In this document: positions 56,190-63,944 of the stretch, piece by piece
How the letters are laid out: each line of letters opens with the position of its first letter
How positions within the stretch are numbered: the first letter of the stretch is position 1
Assembly (NCBI RefSeq): GCF_001189535.1
Contig: NZ_CP012070.1
Location: 1,178,001-1,242,000 of the forward strand
DNA length: 64,000 nucleotides
From: Arsenicicoccus sp. oral taxon 190
Lineage (GTDB): Bacteria; Actinomycetota; Actinomycetes; Actinomycetales; Dermatophilaceae
Direction: 5' to 3'
Notes under the pieces: generated by a model
Told to the model about the DNA's origin: nothing
The model's input: the letters and a program-made list of their open reading frames with translations, nothing else
Database searches by the model: none
Made by a program: the position numbers and the translations under genes

Positions 56190-57342
56190 ACCCGGGGCGG
56201 TTCACGGGGTTGTTCGACCAGATCTGGTTCCACACGTCTTTGGGGAAGGCGGTGAAGGCGAGGATGTCCGCGCGGGCGTCCTCGAGGTGCTCGGCCACGG
56301 CGGGCAGCTTCTCGGCCAGGGCGTCGACGACCCGGTCGAACTGGGCGTGCACGGCCTCGGCGTCGGGCTGGTCATAGATCGAGTGCAGCAGCGCCTTGAC
56401 CCACGGCCACGAGTTCTTCGGCGTCGCGGACATCAGGTTCGCCGCGTAGTGCGTGCGACACCGCTGCCACGCGGCGCCAGGAAGGCTCGCCCCGATCGCG
56501 GCGACCAGGCCGGCGTGCGCGTCGGACGTGACCAGCTTGACCCCAGCCAGGCCGCGGGCGGTCAGGTCGCGGAAGAACGCCAACCAGCCGGCGCCGTCCT
56601 CGCTGGTGGTGACCTGCACCCCGAGGATCTCGCGGTGGCCGTCGGCGTTGACGCCGGTCGCGACCAGCACGTGCGCCGGCACCACCCGGCCCCCCTCGCG
56701 GACCTTGAGCACCAAGGCGTCGGCTGCCACGAACGTGAACGGCCCGGCGTCCTCCAGGCGTCGGGTGCGGAACTGCTCGACGTGCTCGTCGAGCTCCTTG
56801 GCCATCACCGACACCTGCGACTTGGACAGGCCCGTGATGCCCAGGGCCTGCACGAGCTTGTCCATCCGCCGTGTCGAGACCCCGAGCAGGTAGCAGGTCG
56901 CCACCACCGAGGTGAGCGCCCGCTCGGCCCGCTTCCGGCGTTCCAGCAGCCACTCCGGGTACAGGCTGCCCTGTCGCAGCTTGGGCACGGCGACGTCGAG
57001 GGTGCCGACGCGGGTGTCGAGGTCGCGGTGCCGGTAGCCGTTGCGGGAGTTCACCCGCTCGCTGCTGCGTTCGCCGTACCCGGCGCCGCACACCGCGTCG
57101 GCCTGGGCCGAAAGCAGCGCGTTGACGAACGTGGCCAGCAGGTCACGCAACAGGTCAGGGCTCGCCTGTGCCAGCTGCTCCTCGAGGAACCGGGCAGGGT
57201 CGATACTGGGTCCAGCGGTCATCGTGGTGTCCTTCTTCGAGTCGGTTTTCGCAGATCACTCGAAGGATCCACCCGGTGGCCGCGCCTACGTCGCAGGCAC
57301 GCGCTCACTCAGGTCCGTCGTACACCACTCTGCTGGACTCCA

Positions 57343-57412
57343 CTACGCCCTCAGCGACAGACCCGAGTGAACGCTGCGAAAGCGAGGATCCGTCATGGGC
57401 CAGTCTAGAGAT
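57343..57412 (+). repeat. 70-bp duplicate of the tnsA leader and first codons
   Basis: Matches 25270-25339 with about two differences, including the hairpin half TACGCCCTC, GCGAAAGCGAGGATCC and ATGGGCCAGTCTAGAGAT (the tnsA start reads ATGGGTCAGTCTAGGGAT). It begins exactly where IS256 copy 2 ends and runs into the right-end sequence of the Tn7-like element. It looks like a scar of recombination or of a second, deleted tns operon. Confidence 0.8.
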
Positions 57413-57479
57413 ATCTGCACGACGACGCCCAGGTGCACCGATCATGCAAGGTGGCCCGCACCCGACCGTGCAGTCTTGC

Positions 57480-57510
57480 CTGCATCTCGACAACGGATGT
57501 CGAGATGCAG
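57480..57510. repeat. Head-to-tail junction of two Tn7-like elements
   Basis: CTGCATCTCGACA - ACGGA - TGTCGAGATGCAG: the right end of the large element, a single 5-bp target copy, and the left end of the next element. Two elements have used the same target pentamer. Confidence 0.88.
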
Positions 57511-57991
57511 CGGAGACTTCACAAACGCACTTCGGATGTTTCATAAACCTCGTGTAATGGATCCCCATGGGTGGTGTTGCCCCTGCGGAGGTTCACTCCG
57601 TGCACACCATTGGCAAGACACTGGACAAAATGCTCGACGTCTTCAGCAACTCCTCCGTCCTGGGACCGGAGGGTCATGCCGTGGTCGAGGCAGTCGTGAA
57701 GTCCCGGGAGGAGCACGCCGAGCGCGTCGCCCAGGCAGCCAAGGAAGCCAGGGTTAAGCAGGTGGAATCACTCCTGCGGTTCCAGCAGGTGACTGGAGAT
57801 CACGAAGGCAAGCGTGAGCGCGTGCAAGCGCCCGGCAGTGAGCTGTCCGCAGCCCGAGCCGAACTGGCGGGTCCGGGGAGGCACGGCCGGCTCAGCGGTA
57901 TGTTCGGCTACTTTGCACGACCGCGCCGGTGAGGGTCGATCTGTGCAAAGTAGCCCGCGGGCGGCTGTGCAACCTAGGCCGCATCTCGACA
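57498..57991 (+). mobile_element. 494-bp mini Tn7-like element
   Basis: Begins TGTCGAGATGCAG and ends GCATCTCGACA, flanked on both sides by ACGGA (57493-57497 and 57992-57996). Its right end shares a ~55-bp imperfect repeat with that of the large element, including TTGCACAG-type motifs when reversed (probable TnsB sites). It encodes no transposase, only one small gene, so it would need Tns proteins in trans. Confidence 0.8.
57600..57932 (+). CDS. Small hypothetical protein of the mini-element
   Basis: A 110-residue protein, not recognised. GTG 57600 is preferred because GGAGG lies 8 nt before it; ATG 57567 is an upstream alternative. It starts VHTIGKTLDKMLDVFSNSS. The middle is highly charged and helical (SREEHAERVAQAAKEARVKQ), likely coiled coil, and the end is basic (GMFGYFARPRR). 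A truncated duplicate begins at 17453. Being the only gene between two transposon ends, it is either minimal cargo or part of the end itself. Confidence 0.55.
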   Translation: MHTIGKTLDKMLDVFSNSSVLGPEGHAVVEAVVKSREEHAERVAQAAKEARVKQVESLLRFQQVTGDHEGKRERVQAPGSELSAARAELAGPGRHGRLSGMFGYFARPRR

Positions 57992-57996
57992 ACGGA

Positions 57997-58125
57997 TGTT
58001 TGTCGAGAAGCGCTCTAAATTAGAGCAATCCACATTCTGTCTAAGATGTCCGGCGCCCTCTGTCGATATGCACTCAATCTTGCAAGAACGGGGTCGGCTC
58101 CCGACCCACGGATTGCTCCTCGACA
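57997..58125. mobile_element. Possible third, decayed Tn7-like insertion
   Basis: Directly after the ACGGA at 57992-57996 comes TGTTTGTCGAG, and the segment ends GCTCCTCGACA at 58125 followed by ACGAT (three of five bases match ACGGA). Inside is the palindrome GCTCTAAATTAGAGC. The TGT...ACA ends fit, but repeats are short, so this could be chance. Confidence 0.35.
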
Positions 58126-58178
58126 ACGATGGCGGGGCTGCGGCCGCACACCCGCCGCCGCCCCGCCCCAGCCGGTAG

Positions 58179-58343
58179 TCATTTTCTGCGCAGAACCTCT
58201 CGAAACGCAATTGCGGTACAGAGAAGCGCCGGCACCAGCATAATAATGCCGAACGCAGTGTTCTTCATCAAGAAGGCCGCCACAACCATAATTGAGAATA
58301 CGATCCCCAAAGAAGTGGCTGTTGCCTGGACGTTTTTATTCAC
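58179..58343 (-). CDS. 54-residue membrane protein behind an Rhs toxin tail (possible immunity protein)
   Basis: Too short to be caught by usual gene calling. GTG 58343 follows AAAGGAG with a 4-nt gap and overlaps the Rhs-tail stop by 8 nt. The product VNKNVQATATSLGIVFSIMV... has two hydrophobic segments and ends FREVLRRK. A tiny gene translationally coupled to the end of a polymorphic toxin is the usual place for an immunity gene. That role is inferred from position only. Confidence 0.6.
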   Translation of the reverse strand: MNKNVQATATSLGIVFSIMVVAAFLMKNTAFGIIMLVPALLCTAIAFREVLRRK

Positions 58344-58735
58344 CCTGCTCCTTTCTATAGGCCGTCACAAATGACGGTGCCGCTACAGTTATCCCTAGCG
58401 CGACAGCGATCTCTACGCCGGTGGCCGCGCCCGCAGCGGCGAGGGCGAGCCCGACGTCAGCGGACAGCAACCCCATACCCATGTTGCACCCCCAGGACTC
58501 TTTAGAAGGCCAGTTTCCGGTGGGGTCGGTGGCGTTGGAGGGGTTGCCTGCGGCGTAGAGGTAGGGGTTGGTTGAAGCGTCCGGTGGTGGGGTCGTACCA
58601 GCGGTTGTCGTTGCGTGCGTCCGGCTCGGGGATGCCGAAAATGTGCGGGCTGCCAACGTTTCCTGGTGAGTAGCGGACTCTAGTTTGAGCAGCATGGCTG
58701 TGAGCAACCCGGACGCTGAGCGTCCTGCCTTTCAT
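58336..58735 (-). pseudogene. Rhs-repeat protein C-terminal remnant
   Basis: Minus-strand fragments of an Rhs core end: FGIPEPDARNDNRWYDPTTGRF in one frame, then NPYLYAAGNPSNATDPTGNW in another. A short deletion or frameshift lies at about 58575. A variable C-terminal tip (LLSADVGLALAAAGAATGVEIAVALG) follows, hydrophobic and perhaps pore-like. The 5' part is missing. This debris lies just outside the Tn7-like array. Confidence 0.75.
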
Positions 58736-58825
58736 GCAGTCGCAGAGCTGGTGTTAAGAGATTGGGGGGCGGTTCGGGTACTCGGCATGCGCGGATTCGC
58801 CTGCGGGAGCATCTTCACGTCGTCA

Positions 58826-59173
58826 CCTGGCCGGCGGGGCGTTCGCGTCCGGGCGGCTGCCGGCGGGCCATCCGCTGGCCGACGAGGTGGCGGACGCCGC
58901 CGAGGCCGTCGGGGCGGTGCGACCCGTGGCGGCGGCGCGCCCTACGGCTCGGATCTGCGCCTCTACGCCGCGGCCGGGGTGCCGACGCTCCAGTACGGCC
59001 CTGGCGACGTCCGGCTCGCGCACTCGCCGCGGGAGTCGGTCGACCTCGGCGGGTTCGTCGTGGTCACGCGTGTGCCCTGCGTCCTCGCCGTCCGCCGGCC
59101 CCCTGACCCCCTGGACCGCGCTGAGACCGTCCGGATCCCGGGCGGGGTTCCGCCGGGGGCGCGCACCGCCTAG
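58826..59173 (+). pseudogene. M20-family peptidase C-terminal remnant
   Basis: Two frames give AGGAFASGRLPAGHPLADEVADAAEAVGAVRPVAA and then APYGSDLRLYAAAGVPTLQYGPGDVRLAHSPRESVDL, the end of ArgE/DapE-type M20 deacylases. A frameshift falls near 58930. The N-terminal two thirds, including the metal-binding His/Asp, are absent. Probably a chromosomal gene truncated at the edge of the insertion array. Confidence 0.7.
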
Positions 59174-59212
59174 CATCAGCCGGTCAGCAGCGTCGCGACG
59201 AGAGGACCCGCC

Positions 59213-60292
59213 ATGCCCCTGGATAACCCGTTCTACACGCCCGAGATCCAGGGGCCGTACGAGCTGCGGTCGATCGGCCGCTTCGAGCTCGAGGAGGGCG
59301 GCGTCATCCCCGACCTCCAGCTGGCCGTCGCGACCTTCGGCGAGCTCAACGAGGCGAGGGACAACGCGATCCTCGTGCCGACGTGGTTCTCCGGGACGCA
59401 CGCGACGTGGTGGCAGGTGTACATCGGGGAGGGTCGCGCGCTCGACCCGACGAAGTGGTTCCTTGCCGTCGTCAACCAGATCGGCAACGGCCTCTCGACC
59501 TCGCCCCACACGACCGATGACCCGTCCATCGCCATGTCGCGCTTCCCGCAGGTCCGCATCGGCGACGACGTCCGTGCACAGGAGCAGCTGATGCGCGAGC
59601 ACTACGGTGTCGAGCGGTTCGCGCTCGTCGTCGGCGGCTCGATGGGCGCCCAGCAGACGTGGGAGTGGGCCGTCCGCTACCCCGACAAGGTGCTGCGGGC
59701 CGCGCCGATCGCCGGGACGGCGCAGAACACGCCGCACGACACGCTCTTCGCGAAGACGCTCATGGACGCCATCACCTCCGACCCCGGCTGGGCCGGCGGC
59801 GAGTACGCCTCGCACGAGGATGTGCGCGACGGCCTGACCCGGCACGCGGACATCTGGGCGACGATGGGGCTGACGACGGACTTCTGGAAGACGGAGTTCT
59901 GGAGGGGCGTCCAGCCGATCACCGAGGGCCTGGAGTTCTCGACCTACGAGGAGTTCCAGCAGAACTTCGTGCGGGCCCTCTTCACGATGATGGACCCGAA
60001 CGCGCTGCTGACGATGGCCTGGAAGTGGCAGCGCGGCGACGTAGCCCGCAACGCCGGCGGCGACCTCGCGGCCGCCCTCGCGCGCGTCACTGCCAAGGTC
60101 TTCGTCATGCCGATCGAGCAGGACATGTTCTTCCCGCCGCGCGACTGCGAGCCCGAGGCCGCGATGACGCCGGGCGCCGAGGTGCGGATGCTGCACAGCA
60201 TCGCCGGCCACTACGGGCTCTTCGGCTTCGAGCAGTCCTATCTCGACGAGCTGGACGCGCACCTGCGCGAGCTCCTCGACACCCCCGTCTGA
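59213..60292 (+). CDS. Homoserine acetyltransferase-like alpha/beta hydrolase
   Basis: A 359-residue protein of the MetX-like alpha/beta hydrolase family. The nucleophile elbow is VVGGSMGAQQTWEWA, the acid Asp is in PIEQDMFFPP, and the catalytic His in SIAGHYGLFG. The start resembles MetX-like proteins (GGVIPDLQLAVATFGELNEARDNAILVPTWFSG), but the lid is that of the uncharacterised subgroup usually called alpha/beta fold hydrolase. True homoserine acetylation is uncertain. AGAGGA precedes the ATG. A hairpin terminator follows. Confidence 0.87.
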   Translation: MPLDNPFYTPEIQGPYELRSIGRFELEEGGVIPDLQLAVATFGELNEARDNAILVPTWFSGTHATWWQVYIGEGRALDPTKWFLAVVNQIGNGLSTSPHTTDDPSIAMSRFPQVRIGDDVRAQEQLMREHYGVERFALVVGGSMGAQQTWEWAVRYPDKVLRAAPIAGTAQNTPHDTLFAKTLMDAITSDPGWAGGEYASHEDVRDGLTRHADIWATMGLTTDFWKTEFWRGVQPITEGLEFSTYEEFQQNFVRALFTMMDPNALLTMAWKWQRGDVARNAGGDLAAALARVTAKVFVMPIEQDMFFPPRDCEPEAAMTPGAEVRMLHSIAGHYGLFGFEQSYLDELDAHLRELLDTPV

Positions 60293-60299
60293 CCCCGCC

Positions 60300-60800
60300 T
60301 CATCGCGACCGTGGGTGAGATCGCCGAGGACCACCGGCGATCTCACCCACGGTCGTGGGAGGGGGAGGGGTCGTCGGCACTCCCGCCGAGGACCCGGGGG
60401 GATGGGCGTGTGGGGGATGAGACCCGGGGATGACCTCGCGGACGGCGCGACTCTGGCTGGCCCCCCGGGCAGGACCTGCCTCGACTGCGGCGATCGCCCG
60501 TCGCACCGTGTCGGGGTCCTCACCGAGGGCCTCGGCGAGCCAGAGCAGCCCGGGGGCGCACTGGAACCGGTTGTAGGCCAGGCGCGGGTCCGTCGAACCC
60601 TGCTTGCGCCCGTAGGCGCCGACGCTCGCACCCAGCCCGGCGTCGAGCCAGGGCCCCGAGCCATGCACGAGGTGGTAGGCGGCATGAGGGACGGCGAAGA
60701 CCAGCACGGAGCCGAGCCCCAGCGCGGCCAGGTCGCGACTGCGGCGCCATACCGCCGCTGACAGGATCGGGACCGGGGGCGGGAGGCGGCAGACCGCCAT
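60300..60800 (-). pseudogene. Chimeric or degenerate hypothetical gene
   Basis: A 166-codon minus-strand frame in which residues ~22-50 look like the last membrane helix of one protein (LAALGLGSVLVFAVPHAAYHL). Residues ~60-100 look like part of another (ASVGAYGRKQGSTDPRLAYN, LLWLAEALGEDPDTVRRAI). The final ~45 residues run through the terminator hairpin. It may be a deletion fusion of two old genes. Alternatively it is a small real gene ending earlier; neither is certain. Confidence 0.4.
60306..60355. terminator. Perfect 20-bp stem-loop terminator
   Basis: CGACCGTGGGTGAGATCGCC and its exact complement flank a 10-nt loop, 14 bp after the hydrolase stop. Convergent use from the minus side is possible. 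Confidence 0.8.
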
Positions 60801-60811
60801 ACGCTGCAGGC

Positions 60812-61237
60812 ATGAGCGAGGAATCCCTCCACCGCATCCTGGAGCTCCCGGACCGCACCGGGGTCCTGACCACGATCAAGCGCGACGGCCGCCCGCAGAT
60901 GTCGGTCGTGAGGCATCACTACGACCCGGCCACGCGCACGCTGTCCGTCTCGGTCACCGACGACCGCGCCAAGACCCGCAACCTGCGGCGGGACCCGGGA
61001 GCCAGCTACCTCGTGGCCGGCGACAGCCAGTGGGAGTATGTCGTCGCCGAGGGCACCGCCCGGGTGGGCGAGGTGGCGAGCGATCCGCACGACGCCGCGG
61101 CGGACGAGCTCGTCGAGCTCTACCGCCAGCTGAGCGGCGGGCACCCGGACTGGGAGGAGTACCGCGCGGCGATGGTCGAGCAGCGGCGCCTCGTGCTGCG
61201 CATCGTGGTGGACCGCGTCTATGGCATGGCGCCGTGA
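60812..61237 (+). CDS. PPOX-class F420-dependent/flavin split-barrel oxidoreductase
   Basis: A 141-residue protein of the pyridoxamine-5'-phosphate oxidase-like split-barrel family. TGVLTTIKRDGRPQMSVV, then VTDDRAKTRNLRRDPGASYLVAGD, and the C-terminal VLRIVVDRVYGM match the actinobacterial PPOX class F420-dependent group. It would reduce an unknown small molecule using F420H2 or FMN. The ATG has only a weak upstream site. Stand-alone gene. Confidence 0.88.
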   Translation: MSEESLHRILELPDRTGVLTTIKRDGRPQMSVVRHHYDPATRTLSVSVTDDRAKTRNLRRDPGASYLVAGDSQWEYVVAEGTARVGEVASDPHDAAADELVELYRQLSGGHPDWEEYRAAMVEQRRLVLRIVVDRVYGMAP

Positions 61238-61288
61238 CGCGCGGGCGCCTCGCGGGACGTGGTGTCGGGGCCCGCGCTCAGGCGTCGC

Positions 61289-61699
61289 TCACTGCGTGCA
61301 CTGCGGTGCTGCAGTGGTCGTGGGCATGGGTGACGCGCGCCGCTTCGTCGTGACCGCGCTGATGTGAGGGCGCAGGGCCTGCGCGATCGCCAGCTCGTCA
61401 GGATCCCCGTCGTGGCTCTGCTCGTGGGCCAGGGCCGCCCGAAGGATCGCCCCGGTCAGCAGGGCATCACCCGGGTCGAGCCCGCTGAGGCGGATTCGCG
61501 TCTTGAACGGGGCATCGATGGCCACGACCCCGTGGTTGGGGCAACCACCGAGGCACTGGACGAACCGGGCGCGGAGCGGCCTTCCGTCCACCTCCTCGGG
61601 CCCGTTCTGGGCCACCAGGGCGGCCTGCATGCGGGGGCCGAAGGAGCCTCGGTTGGGCCGGTCGTAGCGGGGACAGGTCCCGCAGATAAGAATCGTCAT
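61289..61699 (-). CDS. DUF1636 thioredoxin-like ferredoxin-type protein
   Basis: A 136-residue protein. MTILICGTCPRYDRP at the start and FVQCLGGCPNHGVVAI supply the Cys-x2-Cys and Cys-x3-Cys of a (2Fe-2S) thioredoxin-like fold (DUF1636). The frame extends upstream to 61762 over the amidohydrolase end, but homology begins at ATG 61699. It is downstream of the amidohydrolase, probably the last gene of that operon. Function unknown. Confidence 0.8.
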   Translation of the reverse strand: MTILICGTCPRYDRPNRGSFGPRMQAALVAQNGPEEVDGRPLRARFVQCLGGCPNHGVVAIDAPFKTRIRLSGLDPGDALLTGAILRAALAHEQSHDGDPDELAIAQALRPHISAVTTKRRASPMPTTTAAPQCTQ

Positions 61700-61758
61700 G
61701 ATGGTGGGTGCGAAGGTGGGGCGGGCCAGCCGTACGTCGCGGCCGCCCGCCCCACCCG

Positions 61759-63069
61759 TCACGGTCGCTGCAGGACCGTCTCGGCCGCTTCGTCGTGGAG
61801 GATGTCGGCGGCGTCGCTTGGTGCGGGTGGACGGAATGCTTCGTCCTCAGGTTCCTTGTGGAAGCGACCGTCCTTCATGACGAAGTCCATCTTGGAGGGG
61901 TCCTGGAGAATGGTGATGTCCTCGAGGGGGTCACCATCCACGACGATCAGGTCGGCGAGGTAGCCCGGTTGCACCTTGCCCAGCTCATCGGGCTGCAGCA
62001 TGATCTCACCGCCCCATGCCGTCGCCGCGATGATCGCCTCCATCGGCGTGAAGTCGAGCAGCTCGACAAAGTGCTGCAGGTCCCTGGCATAGGTGCCGTG
62101 CGGGGTCCAGGCGAACCCGTAGTCTCCACCAGGCAGGATCTTGACGCCCCGGCGGTGCATCTCCTTCAGTCCCGAGATGGCCGCATCCAGCTCTCGCTTG
62201 TAACCGACCGCCTCGGCTGCCTCCTGGGGGAAGCCGAACGCCTCCGCCTCGTAGAGGGTCGCAACGAGCCAGTTCAGTCCAGGCGCCACGAACACCCAGT
62301 CGCGGTTGGCCTCGAGCAGGTCGAGGCCCTCGGCGTCCGTGTAACTGGCGTGATAGATGATGTCGACCTTGTGCCGCAGGCACATCTTGACGCTCTCGGC
62401 GGAACGTGCGTGGGCGCATACCCGGCGCCCACGACGGTGCGCCTCGGTGACGGCCGCTGCGACCTCCTCGTCGGAGAAGTAGGTGTCCTCGGCGTGCTTG
62501 GACCCCGTGATCTCCTCCCCGGTCATCGAGAGCTTGATCTGGTCCACGCCGATGTCGACCAGCTCTCGCACAACTCGGCGCATGCCTTCGGGGCCATCGG
62601 CGAACTTGGTGATGCCCTTGACCAGAGCACCTCCGGTGACGGCGATCTCAGGTCCGTTGGCGAGATATCTCGGGCCGGGGAATCGACCGGCAGCGATGGC
62701 GTCGCGGCAGACGACGTCCAGACGGTCCTTGGCGGACGCGGCGCCCAAGCACATGGTGTAGCCCGAGTCGAGATAGGTCCGCGCAGACTCGAGGGCGAAC
62801 AGGAGGTGCTCCTCCACCGGGAGCGTTCCGAGGCCGTCCAGGTCTGCACTGTTGTTCCACGTGAAGTGCGTGTGGGCGTCGCACAGCCCGGACATCAGCG
62901 TGCGGCCGCGTCCGTTGATGGTGCGTGCGCCCTCAGGGGTCGCGTCGACGTGCCCGACCTGACGGATCCGTCCGTCCGTCACCAGGACGTCGCCCCGGTA
63001 TGGCTGTGCACCAGTGGAATCGATGATGTTGACGTCCCGGAAGTGGACGGCGTTGCTGGTCGTACTCAT
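61759..63069 (-). CDS. Amidohydrolase family protein (imidazolonepropionase-like)
   Basis: A 436-residue metal-dependent hydrolase. The first metal motif is SGLCDAHTHFTW. The lysine-bearing strand is DQIKLSMTGEE, followed by VCAHARSAES and IIYHASYTD, and the Asp of GGDYGFAWTPHG. The C-terminal strand LGKVQPGYLADLIVVDGDPLEDI is diagnostic. ATG 63069 follows GAGGAG. Relatives open cyclic amides, lactones or dipeptides; with the two hydrolases upstream, ring-opening catabolism is inferred. The substrate is unknown. Confidence 0.9.
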   Translation of the reverse strand: MSTTSNAVHFRDVNIIDSTGAQPYRGDVLVTDGRIRQVGHVDATPEGARTINGRGRTLMSGLCDAHTHFTWNNSADLDGLGTLPVEEHLLFALESARTYLDSGYTMCLGAASAKDRLDVVCRDAIAAGRFPGPRYLANGPEIAVTGGALVKGITKFADGPEGMRRVVRELVDIGVDQIKLSMTGEEITGSKHAEDTYFSDEEVAAAVTEAHRRGRRVCAHARSAESVKMCLRHKVDIIYHASYTDAEGLDLLEANRDWVFVAPGLNWLVATLYEAEAFGFPQEAAEAVGYKRELDAAISGLKEMHRRGVKILPGGDYGFAWTPHGTYARDLQHFVELLDFTPMEAIIAATAWGGEIMLQPDELGKVQPGYLADLIVVDGDPLEDITILQDPSKMDFVMKDGRFHKEPEDEAFRPPAPSDAADILHDEAAETVLQRP

Positions 63070-63142
63070 GACTGCTCCTCGTTGAGCGTGCAGGTCGGGA
63101 TGGTGGTAGGGCAAGACGTGTGGGGAGATCTCTCCACTTGAC

Positions 63143-63904
63143 TCAGAGATGAGCGACGAGCTGCTCGGTGACCTCGGTAGCTGCCTCCAGGGCCGTCCAG
63201 TGACCCACGCCCGGGAGGATGACCACCGAGGCGTTGTCGCGAGCCTCGGCGAGGCGCTGGCTGGCCGCCGGCGGTCCCACCTTGTCCTCGTCACCGGTGA
63301 TGAGGAGCAGGGGGAGGTCAGCAGGCAGGGCGCCAGGCTCGGTCGCATTGGCGAGCGCCTCACAGTTGCGGGCATAGCCCTCAGGGTCTTGGCGCATGAT
63401 CAGCTCGCGTACGAAGGCGGCTACCTCGGGCTTGGACTCGCGCGTCTGCGCGGACAGGGCGTTGGCCACGACGCCCGGCGCGACGGCCGCCGTGCCCTGG
63501 TCGCGCAGCAAGGCTGCGCGATCCCGCTGTGCCTGTCGAGCGGCCTCGGCAGGCACGTCGACGGCGCCGAGGAGGACCACCTTGCGGACGAGGTCTGGGT
63601 GACGGGACGCGAAGGATCGCACGACCAGGGTGCCCATGGAGTGGCCGACCACGTCAGCCGGCCCGCAGTCGAGCTCCCCGAGCACGGCTGCAAGGTCGTC
63701 GGCGTGGGATTCGATGCTGATGTCGGCCGCGAGCTCTGACCGACCGGCGCCGGCGCTGTCGACACGGATGACCGTGTGGTTGTCCTGCAGCGCGTCGGCC
63801 TGCACCTGGTAGAAGTTCGAGGTGCCACCCAGACCATGGACCATGAGAACGGCCGGTCCGCTGCCGCTGATCTCGACAGCCAGTTCGTGTCCGTTGATGT
63901 TCAT
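63143..63904 (-). CDS. Alpha/beta hydrolase
   Basis: A 253-residue esterase-type hydrolase. The oxyanion region is VLMVHGLGGTSNF, the nucleophile Ser lies in VVGHSMGTLVV, the acid Asp in LLITGDEDKVGP, and the catalytic His in LPGVGHWTALEA. It resembles 3-oxoadipate enol-lactonase-like enzymes. ATG 63904 follows GAAGGAG. It lies between the amidohydrolase and a fumarylacetoacetase-type gene, so it likely hydrolyses a C-C or ester bond in a ring-cleavage-like pathway. Confidence 0.9.
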   Translation of the reverse strand: MNINGHELAVEISGSGPAVLMVHGLGGTSNFYQVQADALQDNHTVIRVDSAGAGRSELAADISIESHADDLAAVLGELDCGPADVVGHSMGTLVVRSFASRHPDLVRKVVLLGAVDVPAEAARQAQRDRAALLRDQGTAAVAPGVVANALSAQTRESKPEVAAFVRELIMRQDPEGYARNCEALANATEPGALPADLPLLLITGDEDKVGPPAASQRLAEARDNASVVILPGVGHWTALEAATEVTEQLVAHL

Positions 63905-63944
63905 TGTGTTCCAGCTCCTTCGGGTTGGGGCATGTCTGAGGGCT

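Larger units (their letters stand above)
54839..56204 (+). mobile_element. IS3-family insertion sequence (copy 2)
   Basis: Apparently identical to 29719-31084, offset by 25120 bp. Flanked by the 3-bp duplication CGG (54836-54838, 56205-56207). It interrupts the IS256 copy 2 transposase. Confidence 0.94.
54594..57222 (-). pseudogene. IS256-family transposase (copy 2), split by IS3
   Basis: The minus-strand gene starts MTAGPSIDPARFLEEQLAQ at 57222 and is coding to NNP at 56208. The IS3 element follows, and the C-terminal block AERLNREIRRRTDSVGIFPN resumes at 54838 and stops at 54594. Removing the IS3 and one CGG duplication restores a continuous NNPAERLN reading, equivalent to NNPNERLN in copy 1. 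No longer functional. Confidence 0.9.
53075..57343 (-). mobile_element. IS256-family element (copy 2), itself hit by two other ISs
   Basis: The right end GGTCAAGTCC starts at 53075 and the left end (reverse of 57343) reads AGTGGAGTCCAGCAG, matching copy 1. Inserted in it are an IS256-family element of another type (53097-54558, near the right end) and an IS3 element (54839-56204, in the transposase gene). Flanks ACCCCCTC (53067-53074) and ACGCCCTC (57344-57351) could be a one-mismatch 8-bp duplication. Confidence 0.85.

Noticed and set aside
60300..60800. An ordinary intact membrane protein gene
   Set aside because: The frame mixes pieces resembling two different proteins and runs through the terminator; listed only as degenerate.
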